Position numbers and translations under genes: made by a program. This document shows, piece after piece, positions 6,577 to 13,474 of a stretch of DNA of 20,979 nucleotides. This DNA is from JAKFWI01 sp050246435 (GTDB taxonomy: Bacteria; Pseudomonadota; Alphaproteobacteria; Caulobacterales; Aquidulcibacteraceae): assembly GCA_050246435.1 (NCBI GenBank), contig JBFWWB010000040.1, positions 1 to 20,979 of the forward strand, read 5' to 3'. The notes beneath the pieces were generated by a model, which was not told the DNA's origin, did no database searches, and saw nothing but the letters and a program-made list of their open reading frames with translations. Every line of letters begins with the position of its first letter. Positions within the stretch are counted from its first letter, which is position 1.

Positions 6577-7842
6577 TTAATCGTTCTTCCCGGCCCTGCG
6601 GTCGCGTTCCGATTTGATCCGCAGGCGCAGCGCGTTGAGCTTGATGAAGCCCTCGGCGTCCGCCTGGTTGTAGCCGCCCGCCTCGTCGAACCCGACGAGC
6701 TTCTTGTTGTAGAGCGAATTGAGCGAGGCGCGCCCCACGGTGCTGACGCCGCCCTTGTAGATTTTGAGCTTCACCGTCCCAGCCACGAAATCCTGGCTCT
6801 TGTCGATCGCGGCCTGCAGCATGTCGCGTTCGGGCGTGAACCACATCCCATTATAGATGAGCGCGGCATAGCGCGGCATCAGTTCGTCCTTCAGATGCAT
6901 GGCCCCGCGGTCGAGCGTGATGCTCTCGATGGCGCGATGCGCGTGCCAGAGGATCGTGCCGCCGGGCGTTTCGTAGAAGCCGCGCGACTTCATGCCGACA
7001 TAACGGTTCTCCACCAGGTCGAGCCCGCCCACGCCATTGGCGCCGCCGATGTCGTTCAGCTTCTTCAGCAGGGCGGCCGGTGAAAGCTTCACGCCATCGA
7101 TCGAGATTGCATCTCCCCGCTCGAAGCCGATCTCCACGATGGTCGCCCGGTCTGGGGCCTCTTCCGGCGTGATGGTGCGCCTGTCAGCCCGCTTGGTGAC
7201 GATGTCGGGTGTGGGCTGCTCCGGATCTTCCAGCGCGAGTCCTTCCGACGAAGTGTGCAGCAAGTTGGCGTCGATCGAGAAGGGGGCGTCCTGCTCCTTG
7301 CCCTTGGCGATCGGAATGCCGTGTTGCTTGGCGTAGGCGATGAGGTCGGGGCGGCCCTGGAAGCTCCATTCTCGCCACGGTGCGATCACGGTCACGTCCG
7401 GCTTCAGCGCGTAATAGGAGACCTCGAAGCGGACCTGATCGTTCCCCTTGCCGGTGGCGCCGTGGCACACCGCGTCCGCGCCGACCATGTTGGCTATCTC
7501 GATCTGCTTCTTGGCGATCAGCGGGCGGGCGATCGAGGTGCCGAGCAGGTATTGACCCTCATAAAGGGTGTTCGCCCGAAACATTGGAAACACATAGTCG
7601 CGGACGAATTCTTCTTTCAGATCTTCGATGAAGATGTTCTCGGGCTTCACGCCCATCGCCAGCGCCTTCTCGCGCGCCGGGCCCAGCTCTTCGCCCTGGC
7701 CGAGATCGGCGGTGAAGGTCACCACCTCGCAGCCGTAGGTTTCCTGCAGCCATTTCAGGATGATCGAGGTGTCCAGCCCACCGGAATAAGCGAGCACGAC
7801 CTTCTTCACGGATTTCGAGGGTGCGGAATCTTGGGCGGCCAC
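6577..7842 (-). CDS. argG: Argininosuccinate synthase
   Basis: A 421-residue cytosolic enzyme that joins citrulline and aspartate with ATP, giving argininosuccinate, AMP and pyrophosphate, the penultimate step of arginine synthesis. The PP-loop AYSGGLDTS is at residues 18-26. Also present are the family blocks VCHGATGKGNDQVRFE, PWREWSFQGRPDLI, YVGMKSRGFYETPGG and FTPERDMLQAAI. Length is slightly above the usual 400-410 because of a short N-terminal extension and the C-terminal tail. The start is GTG at 7842, preceded by GGGGA 7 bases upstream; there is no ATG nearby. It lies on the same strand as kup, separated by about 325 bases, so it probably has its own promoter. Its 3' end is 6 bases from the converging Excalibur gene. 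Confidence 0.97.
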   Translation of the reverse strand: MAAQDSAPSKSVKKVVLAYSGGLDTSIILKWLQETYGCEVVTFTADLGQGEELGPAREKALAMGVKPENIFIEDLKEEFVRDYVFPMFRANTLYEGQYLLGTSIARPLIAKKQIEIANMVGADAVCHGATGKGNDQVRFEVSYYALKPDVTVIAPWREWSFQGRPDLIAYAKQHGIPIAKGKEQDAPFSIDANLLHTSSEGLALEDPEQPTPDIVTKRADRRTITPEEAPDRATIVEIGFERGDAISIDGVKLSPAALLKKLNDIGGANGVGGLDLVENRYVGMKSRGFYETPGGTILWHAHRAIESITLDRGAMHLKDELMPRYAALIYNGMWFTPERDMLQAAIDKSQDFVAGTVKLKIYKGGVSTVGRASLNSLYNKKLVGFDEAGGYNQADAEGFIKLNALRLRIKSERDRRAGKND

Positions 7843-7912
7843 GTCTGTCCCCAGCGGTCAAGGCCGGGAGCGATAGCCTCCATGCGCATGGCGCACAAGC
7901 GTGGCGCAGGGC

Positions 7913-8023
7913 TTAGCGGCGGCGGCGCGCCCTCAGCCTCGCGTAGGCGGCCTTCAGCGGCGGCGCGAAGACGAAATATGTATAGGCGCCGAAGATCACG
8001 GACATCGAAAGCCGCGTCATCAT
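7913..8023 (-). CDS. Possible small single-helix membrane peptide (or remnant of a gene end)
   Basis: In the gap between kup and argG, on their strand, a frame is open for 78 codons from a TAG at 8148-8150 to a TAA at 7913-7915. From the paired ATG codons at 8023/8020 it encodes 36 residues: a short start, a hydrophobic and aromatic helix containing VIFGAYTYFVFAPPL, and a strongly basic end, LRARRRR. This looks like a real membrane segment with an inside-positive tail. The open part upstream reads plausibly as protein too (ending LLLEVDPNVL), so a TTG at 8050 or GTG at 8029 is possible. No strong ribosome binding site is seen. It may equally be the surviving 3' end of a decayed gene. I do not recognise a family. 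The rest of the gap (7843-7912, 8024-8167) shows nothing else. Confidence 0.3.
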   Translation of the reverse strand: MMTRLSMSVIFGAYTYFVFAPPLKAAYARLRARRRR

Positions 8024-8167
8024 CAGCACGTTGGGATCGACTTCAAGCAAGAGAGGCCCCCGGAACGGCGCGCCTTGTGTCAGGCCGGACGGGTTCTCGC
8101 AAGAGGCGAGCGCAGAGCGCCGCCGCGCCGCGCTGGCCGTGCCCGCACCCTAGGCGCCGCGACCGCG

Positions 8168-10177
8168 TCAGACGACCACCTGGTTGCCCAACTCCACGGC
8201 GCGGCCGCTTGGGATGTGGAAGAAGTCCGTCGCGTTCGTGGCGTTGCGCGCCAGGAAGATGAACAGCTGATCCTGCCAAAGCGGCATACCCGAGCGGTCC
8301 GATGGCACGACCGTACGGCGGCTCAGGAAGAAGCTAGTCTTCATGATGTCGAACTTGAGGCCCAGCTTGCGGCTCGCTGTCAGCGCCTTCACGACGTTGG
8401 GCGTTTCCATGAAGCCGAAATTCAACGTCACGAGCTTCACGTCCGGTAGATAATCCTCGATCTGCACGCGCTCTTTCTCCGGCGCGCGCGGCTGCTGCAG
8501 CGTCTTCACCGTCAGGATGATCACCTGCTCGTGCAACACCTGATTGTGCTTCAGGTTGTGCAGCAGCGCCGCGGGCGCGGTGTGCAAATCCGAGGTCAGG
8601 AAGATCGCCGTGCCGCGCACGCGCATCGGGGGGTGCACGGACAGCGTCTCGAACAAGCGCGAAAGCGGCTCTTCGCGGCGGGTTTGCTCCGCTAAGAGGC
8701 TGGTGCCGCGCACCCATGTCCACATCGTCACGAGCAGGCCAACCGCCAGCACCAGGGGCACGAAGCCGCCTTGCATCACGCGCTGTAGGTTGGAGGACAG
8801 GAAGATCAGTTCGATGATGAAGAACGGCGCCACGATCGCGATGGCCAGGCCCATCGGCCGCTTCCACAATTTCCAGATGACTATGAACGCCATCAGCGTG
8901 CTCATCATCATTTCGCCGGTGATCGAGATACCGTACGCCGCGGCCAGCCGGCTTGACGAGCCGAACGCCAGCGCCAGCACGATCACGCCGACCAGCAACA
9001 TGCCGTTGACCTGCGGAATGAAGATCTGGCCAGCCTGCGTCTCCGAAGTGCGCCTGATCACCATGCGCGGCAGCAGACCTAACTGGATCGCCTGTTGCGT
9101 GATCGAGAACGCGCCGGAGATCACCGCCTGGCTCGCGATGACGGTCGCCGCCGTCGCCAGGATCACAAGCGGCAGGCGCAGGGCGTCCGGCGCCATCAGA
9201 AAGAAGGGGCTGAATTCGAAAGCGACCGGCCCGCCCGCGGCATGCGCGACGGAGGCGGCGTAGCTCGAATGCACAAGATCGAGATGCGCGATCGCGAAGG
9301 CGCCTTGGCCGAAATAGTTGAGCGTCAGCGCCGGCAGCACAAGCGCCAACCACGCGAAGCGGATCGGCCGGCGCCCGAAATGGCCCATGTCGGCGTAGAG
9401 CGCCTCCGCCCCAGTCACCGCCAGGAACACCGCGCCCAGAACGATGAAAGTCAGCATCTTGTGCTCGATGCCGAATTGCACTGCCGGGACGGGGCTCAGC
9501 GCCCACAAAATCTCCGGGCCGTCCTTGATGTGCATGGCGCCCATGACGCCCATCACGACGAACCACAGCGCCGTGACCGGTCCGAAAAAGCGCCCGACGA
9601 CACCGGTGCCGCGGCTTTGCACCGCGAACAAGCCGACCAGCACGCCAATAGTGATCGGCAGAATCCACGGGCTGATATGGGCGTTAAGCGCCGGCACGGC
9701 GCGCAGCCCTTCGACGGCGGACAACACCGAGATCGCAGGCGTGATCAACGCGTCGCCATAAAAGAGCGATGCGCCCAGCACGCCTATCAGGAACAAAAGG
9801 GGCGTTCGCCGACCCAAGGCGCGCTGCGCCAACGCCATCAGGGACAGCGTTCCGCCTTCGCCCTTGTTGTCCATCTGCATGATGAGGATCACGTACTTCG
9901 CCGTGACCACGAGCATCAGCGCCCAGAAGATCAGAGAGATCAGCCCGATGATTTCATTGGGCGTTGCAGGCGTGCCGTCCTGCAGCACATGCGCCAGTGA
10001 TTCACGGAACGCATAAAGCGGGCTGGTGCCGATATCGCCGTAGACGACGCCGATGGAGCCGACGACCAGCGCCCAAAAACTAGGCTTGGGGCCAGCATCC
10101 ATCGTCGCCGCGCCATCGGCGCGATCGCCGGCGGCGCGGGCTGGGCCTTGCGTGCGCGGCGCGTCCGATTGCGCCAT
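8168..10177 (-). CDS. kup: Low-affinity potassium uptake protein Kup
   Basis: A 669-residue KUP/HAK/KT potassium:proton symporter of the inner membrane. The first helix carries the signature VVYGDIGTSPLYAFRE. Next come MDNKGEGGTLSLMALA and GDALITPAISVLSAVEGL, twelve expected helices, and a long hydrophilic C-terminal cytosolic domain of about 190 residues containing VHPPMRVRGTAIFLTSD. The last conserved block is FFLSRRTVVPSDRSGMPLWQ. A roughly 35-residue Ala/Arg-rich leader precedes the first helix. Among possible starts (TTG 10204, ATG 10189, ATG 10177) the last is preferred: AAGGA lies 11 bases before it but directly abuts the 10189 ATG. The gene is followed by the gap before argG and preceded by 116 bases before the DUF1674 gene on the same strand. 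Confidence 0.95.
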   Translation of the reverse strand: MAQSDAPRTQGPARAAGDRADGAATMDAGPKPSFWALVVGSIGVVYGDIGTSPLYAFRESLAHVLQDGTPATPNEIIGLISLIFWALMLVVTAKYVILIMQMDNKGEGGTLSLMALAQRALGRRTPLLFLIGVLGASLFYGDALITPAISVLSAVEGLRAVPALNAHISPWILPITIGVLVGLFAVQSRGTGVVGRFFGPVTALWFVVMGVMGAMHIKDGPEILWALSPVPAVQFGIEHKMLTFIVLGAVFLAVTGAEALYADMGHFGRRPIRFAWLALVLPALTLNYFGQGAFAIAHLDLVHSSYAASVAHAAGGPVAFEFSPFFLMAPDALRLPLVILATAATVIASQAVISGAFSITQQAIQLGLLPRMVIRRTSETQAGQIFIPQVNGMLLVGVIVLALAFGSSSRLAAAYGISITGEMMMSTLMAFIVIWKLWKRPMGLAIAIVAPFFIIELIFLSSNLQRVMQGGFVPLVLAVGLLVTMWTWVRGTSLLAEQTRREEPLSRLFETLSVHPPMRVRGTAIFLTSDLHTAPAALLHNLKHNQVLHEQVIILTVKTLQQPRAPEKERVQIEDYLPDVKLVTLNFGFMETPNVVKALTASRKLGLKFDIMKTSFFLSRRTVVPSDRSGMPLWQDQLFIFLARNATNATDFFHIPSGRAVELGNQVVV

Positions 10178-10293
10178 AGAGTGAGGCATCCTTCCGGCGG
10201 CCAAGCCGCGCCGCAGATTGGCGCGGGCTGTTAGACCGTTTCTGTCGCGCCGGCAATCACACGAAAGTGGTTAATACGCGCCTTCAAAGCACT

Positions 10294-10491
10294 TTAGAAA
10301 TCAACTGCAAGGCCCTTCCGCTCCCAGTCGCCATACCGCGTCGGCTCGGGGCCGGCGGGGCCGCCTTCTTCCGGCTGAACCGCCGGTGGCGCATGCCGGC
10401 GCCGTTCGGCCGCCTCGGCCAACGCACGGCGCGCGGCGGCGCTCAGCATCTTGCCGGGCGCAGCACCTGCCGGGAGGGGATCGTCGGTCAA
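10294..10491 (-). CDS. DUF1674 protein (SDHAF4-like succinate dehydrogenase assembly factor)
   Basis: A 65-residue protein whose C-terminus, PEPTRYGDWERKGLAVDF, is the DUF1674 signature. The mitochondrial member SDHAF4 binds the flavinylated SdhA subunit and aids complex II assembly; a matching role in bacteria is inferred by homology. The N-terminal half is an Ala/Arg-rich helix (MLSAAARRALAEAAERRR). The start appears to be TTG at 10491: AGGAG lies 10 bases upstream, no ATG is available before the domain except at residue 15, and an in-frame TAA at 10513-10515 blocks any longer start. The gene diverges from htpX with a 74-base spacer. No sdh genes are in the window. Confidence 0.88.
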   Translation of the reverse strand: MTDDPLPAGAAPGKMLSAAARRALAEAAERRRHAPPAVQPEEGGPAGPEPTRYGDWERKGLAVDF

Positions 10492-10501
10492 TTGAGGTGG
10501 G

Positions 10502-10506
10502 CTCCT
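10502..10506 (-). promoter_or_regulatory. Ribosome binding site supporting the TTG start of the DUF1674 gene
   Basis: AGGAG on the minus strand, 10 bases before TTG at 10491. An in-frame TAA at 10513-10515 closes the frame just upstream, so this TTG is the only start that gives the full 65-residue product. Confidence 0.6.
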
Positions 10507-10565
10507 GCGCGCTTATCTAATTCCAGAAGGCGCGCGCGTCACGGGCGCCGAAGCGGAGTGAAGAA

Positions 10566-11495
10566 GTGAATTCGACGAAAACGTTCACGTTGTTGGCCGC
10601 GCTCGTCGCGCTGTTCGGCGGCGTGGGGTACCTGGTGGGCGGCGCTGGCGGCATGATGATCGCGTTGGCGGTCGCCGTGGCGCTCAACGCCTTCGCCTAC
10701 TGGAATGCCGATAAGATGGTGCTGGCGCATTTCCGCGCCGAGCCCGCCGATTCGAACCATACCAATCCCGTCGTTCGCGCTTTCCTGGCCGATACGCTGG
10801 AATTGGCGCGTCGCGCCAACATGCCGGCGCCAAAAGTGTATCTCATCGATTCCGAGCAGCCGAACGCGTTCGCCACCGGGCGCGACCCCGCGCATGCCGC
10901 GGTGGCGGCGAGCACGTCGCTGCTCGCCATGCTCAGCCGAGATGAGGTGCGCGGCGTGATGGCGCATGAACTCGCCCACGTCCGCCACCGCGATACGCTG
11001 ACGATGACCGTCACGGCCACGATCGCCGGGGCGATCGGCATGCTGGCAAATTTCGCCATGTTCTTTGGCGCGCGTGACAGCGAAGGCCGTCCCAACATGA
11101 TCGCCAGCCTGGCGGTGATGCTGCTTGCGCCTTTGATGGCGGCGCTGGTGCAGATGGCGATCTCGCGCTCGCGCGAATACGAAGCCGATCGCGGCGGCGC
11201 GGAGATTTCCGGCGATCCGTTGGCGCTTGCCCGCGCGCTGGGCAAGATCGAAGCTTACGCGCGCGGCGGCCGCATGAATGTGGAGGCCGAGCGCAACCCG
11301 GCGATGGCGCATCTGTTCATCATCAACCCGCTCTCCGGGCAGGGCGCGGATAATCTTTTCTCGACGCACCCGGCAACGGCGAACCGCATCGCGGCGCTGA
11401 CGAAACTGGCCGGCGTACGGGGCGGCGCGGCCGCCGCGCCTGCCGGCGCCGGCGCCACGGCGGTGCCGGTGATCGGCGATCGGCCTTGGGGATAA
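10566..11495 (+). CDS. htpX: Membrane zinc metalloprotease HtpX (M48B)
   Basis: A 309-residue inner-membrane protease that clears damaged membrane proteins together with FtsH. Two helices lie at the N-terminus (about residues 6-46), and the zinc motif HELAH is at residues 134-138. Two further helices follow (about 145-168 and 178-200). The third zinc ligand is Glu204 in SREYEAD. The family block TGRDPAHAAVAAS and the C-terminal LFSTHPATANRIAAL are present. An Ala/Gly/Pro-rich tail ends the protein. The start is GTG at 10566 with GGAG about 7 bases upstream. It heads the plus-strand run with rsmB four bases behind it. In alphaproteobacteria the DUF1674-htpX-rsmB neighbourhood is a familiar arrangement (from memory). 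Confidence 0.96.
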   Translation: MNSTKTFTLLAALVALFGGVGYLVGGAGGMMIALAVAVALNAFAYWNADKMVLAHFRAEPADSNHTNPVVRAFLADTLELARRANMPAPKVYLIDSEQPNAFATGRDPAHAAVAASTSLLAMLSRDEVRGVMAHELAHVRHRDTLTMTVTATIAGAIGMLANFAMFFGARDSEGRPNMIASLAVMLLAPLMAALVQMAISRSREYEADRGGAEISGDPLALARALGKIEAYARGGRMNVEAERNPAMAHLFIINPLSGQGADNLFSTHPATANRIAALTKLAGVRGGAAAAPAGAGATAVPVIGDRPWG

Positions 11496-11499
11496 GCGC

Positions 11500-12774
11500 G
11501 TGGTGAATGCGCGGGCCGCCGCCGCGGAGCTTCTCGCTCTGACCCTCGATGAGCGCCGCACGCTCGATGAGAGTTTCGCGATCAGCGATTGCTATTGCGA
11601 TCTCGAAGGGCGCGAACGCGCGTTCGCGGCGGCGATCGCGCGCGCCGCCTTGCGCCACTTGCCGCGCGTGGACGCCGCCTACAACGCCTATCTTGAGCGC
11701 CCCCTGCCGGAGTCCGCGGGGCTGGCGCGCGCACTGCTGCGCGTTGGCGCAGCGCAGCTCTTGTTCCTTGGCGCGCCGGCGCACGCGGCGGTGTTCGAGA
11801 CGGTGGCCGCGGCGCAGAGCGCGCGCGCTTCGCGCCCGTTCGCGCGGCTGATCAATGCGGTGCTGCGCAAGGTTTCCGCGCGCGAGGGCGATGTCTCCGG
11901 CAGCGCCAGCGACGATCTCCCCGATTGGTTGCGCGCGCGCTGGACGGCTGCCTACGGCGCCGAAGCGGTGGAGGCGATCGCTGCCGCGCAGGGCGGCGAG
12001 CCGCCGCTCGACCTCACGGTGCGCGGCGATGCCGTGATGTGGGCTGAGCGGCTGAGCGGCTCGGCGCTGTTCGGCGCGACGGTGCGGCTGCCCGCCGGGC
12101 ATGGCCGTGGCGTGACAGACCTGCCAGGCTTCGCGGAGGGCGAGTGGTGGGTGCAGGATGCGGCGGCGGCGCTGCCGGCGCGGCTGCTCGGGGTGCGTGC
12201 GGGGGAGCGGGTTCTCGATCTGTGCGCCGCCCCCGGCGGCAAGACGCTGCAGCTGACCGCGGCGGGCGCTGCAGTGACGGCGCTGGATATTTCCCAGGCG
12301 CGGCTCGAGCGGTTGCGCCGGCACCTGGAACGCACGGCCTTGTCCGCGGAGGTGGTCACCGCCGACGCGCTGAACTGGCGGCCGCCGGAGCCGTTCGACG
12401 CGATTCTTCTCGATGCGCCGTGCACCGCCACCGGCACCCTGCGCCGTCACCCGGAGGCGGCCTGGCTGCGCACGCCCGCCCACGTGGAGGGCTTCGCGCG
12501 CTCCCAGGCGGCGCTGCTGCAGGCTGCGGCGGGCATGCTAAAGCCGGGCGGCCGGTTGGTCTATTCGGTGTGCTCGCTGGAGCCGGAGGAGGGCGCCGGG
12601 ATCGTCGCCGCGGCCTTGCGCGCGGGCGGCTGGCGGCGGGATCCGTTGGCGGCCGAGGAACTGCCCACGCCGGCCATGCGCACGCCGGAAGGGGATATGC
12701 GGGCCTTGCCGTGCCACCTCGCTGAGCAGGGCGGGCTCGACGGCTTCTACGCCGCCCGGCTCATACGCGGGTGA
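11500..12774 (+). CDS. rsmB: 16S rRNA (cytosine-5) methyltransferase RsmB/Sun family
   Basis: A 424-residue cytosolic RNA m5C methyltransferase. Residues about 1-130 are the NusB-like RNA-binding domain, ending in FARLINAVLRKV. Residues about 210-424 are the SAM-dependent catalytic domain. It has the SAM loop VLDLCAAPGGKT, the conserved DAPCTATGTLRRHPE with Cys308, and the nucleophile motif YSVCSLEPEE with Cys358, so both catalytic cysteines are present. In Escherichia coli the enzyme modifies C967 of 16S rRNA. Two GTG codons stand in tandem at 11500 and 11503 with GGGGA upstream, and either could start translation. The gene follows htpX by 4 bases, indicating translational coupling, and precedes rpe by 37 bases. 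Confidence 0.95.
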   Translation: MVNARAAAAELLALTLDERRTLDESFAISDCYCDLEGRERAFAAAIARAALRHLPRVDAAYNAYLERPLPESAGLARALLRVGAAQLLFLGAPAHAAVFETVAAAQSARASRPFARLINAVLRKVSAREGDVSGSASDDLPDWLRARWTAAYGAEAVEAIAAAQGGEPPLDLTVRGDAVMWAERLSGSALFGATVRLPAGHGRGVTDLPGFAEGEWWVQDAAAALPARLLGVRAGERVLDLCAAPGGKTLQLTAAGAAVTALDISQARLERLRRHLERTALSAEVVTADALNWRPPEPFDAILLDAPCTATGTLRRHPEAAWLRTPAHVEGFARSQAALLQAAAGMLKPGGRLVYSVCSLEPEEGAGIVAAALRAGGWRRDPLAAEELPTPAMRTPEGDMRALPCHLAEQGGLDGFYAARLIRG

Positions 12775-12811
12775 CATTGCGCCGACGTCTGCACCCTGCT
12801 AACGCCGACGC

Positions 12812-13471
12812 ATGGCGGACGTGCTGATCGCGCCGTCGATCCTGGCGGCGGATTTCGCAAATCTGGGATCGGAGATCGCGGCGGTCGAAGCGGCCGGGGC
12901 CGATCTCATTCATGTCGACGTGATGGACGGGCATTTCGTGCCGAACCTCACGATCGGGCCGCCAGTCATCAAGGCGCTTAAGGCGCACGCGAAAAAGCCG
13001 TTCGACGTGCATCTGATGATCGCGCCGGTGGACCCCTTCATCACGGCCTATCGCGAGGCGGGCGCCGACATCATCACCTTCCACCCCGAGGCCGGTCCGC
13101 ACCCGCACCGCACGGCGCAGGCGATCCGCGCCGTTGGCGCCAAGGCTGGCGTTTCGCTCAATCCGGGGACGCCGCTTAGCGCGCTCGATCACTTATTGGA
13201 GGGGATCGATTTGGTGCTGGTGATGAGCGTCAATCCCGGTTTCGGCGGCCAGCGTTTCATCGAAAGCGCACTTGGCAAGATCGAAAAGCTGCGCAAGCGC
13301 ATCGACGCGCTGGGCGTGGACGTGATCCTCGAGGTGGACGGCGGCGTGAACGCGGAAACGGCGCCGCGCATCGTAGCGGCGGGCGCCACGGCGCTGGTGG
13401 CGGGCACCGCGGTGTTCCAAGGCGGCGCAGGGGCCTACGCCGGCAACATTGCGCGCCTCCGGGGGCGCTAG
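12812..13471 (+). CDS. rpe: Ribulose-phosphate 3-epimerase
   Basis: A 219-residue TIM-barrel enzyme that interconverts ribulose 5-phosphate and xylulose 5-phosphate in the pentose phosphate pathway, with a metal at the active site. Typical motifs are IAPSILAADFANLG at the N-terminus, HVDVMDGHFVPN with His34 and the catalytic Asp36, and FDVHLMI with His67. MSVNPGFGGQRFI at residues 138-150 and EVDGGVN with the second catalytic Asp176 follow. The closing phosphate-binding part is ALVAGTAVF. The length is normal. The ATG at 12812 has no clear Shine-Dalgarno sequence. It sits between rsmB (37 bases) and the heparinase-family gene (3 bases). Confidence 0.96.
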   Translation: MADVLIAPSILAADFANLGSEIAAVEAAGADLIHVDVMDGHFVPNLTIGPPVIKALKAHAKKPFDVHLMIAPVDPFITAYREAGADIITFHPEAGPHPHRTAQAIRAVGAKAGVSLNPGTPLSALDHLLEGIDLVLVMSVNPGFGGQRFIESALGKIEKLRKRIDALGVDVILEVDGGVNAETAPRIVAAGATALVAGTAVFQGGAGAYAGNIARLRGR

Positions 13472-13474
13472 GGC

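Noticed and set aside
9095..10000. Plus-strand frame of 301 codons opposite kup
   Set aside because: It is antisense to the conserved membrane part of kup and its product is an unstructured, charged Arg/His/Gln/Asp-rich sequence with no ribosome binding site.
11323..12483. Minus-strand frame of 386 codons across htpX and rsmB
   Set aside because: It crosses two well-supported genes in antisense and has Arg/Gly/Gln-rich low-complexity composition, so it is a coding-bias shadow.
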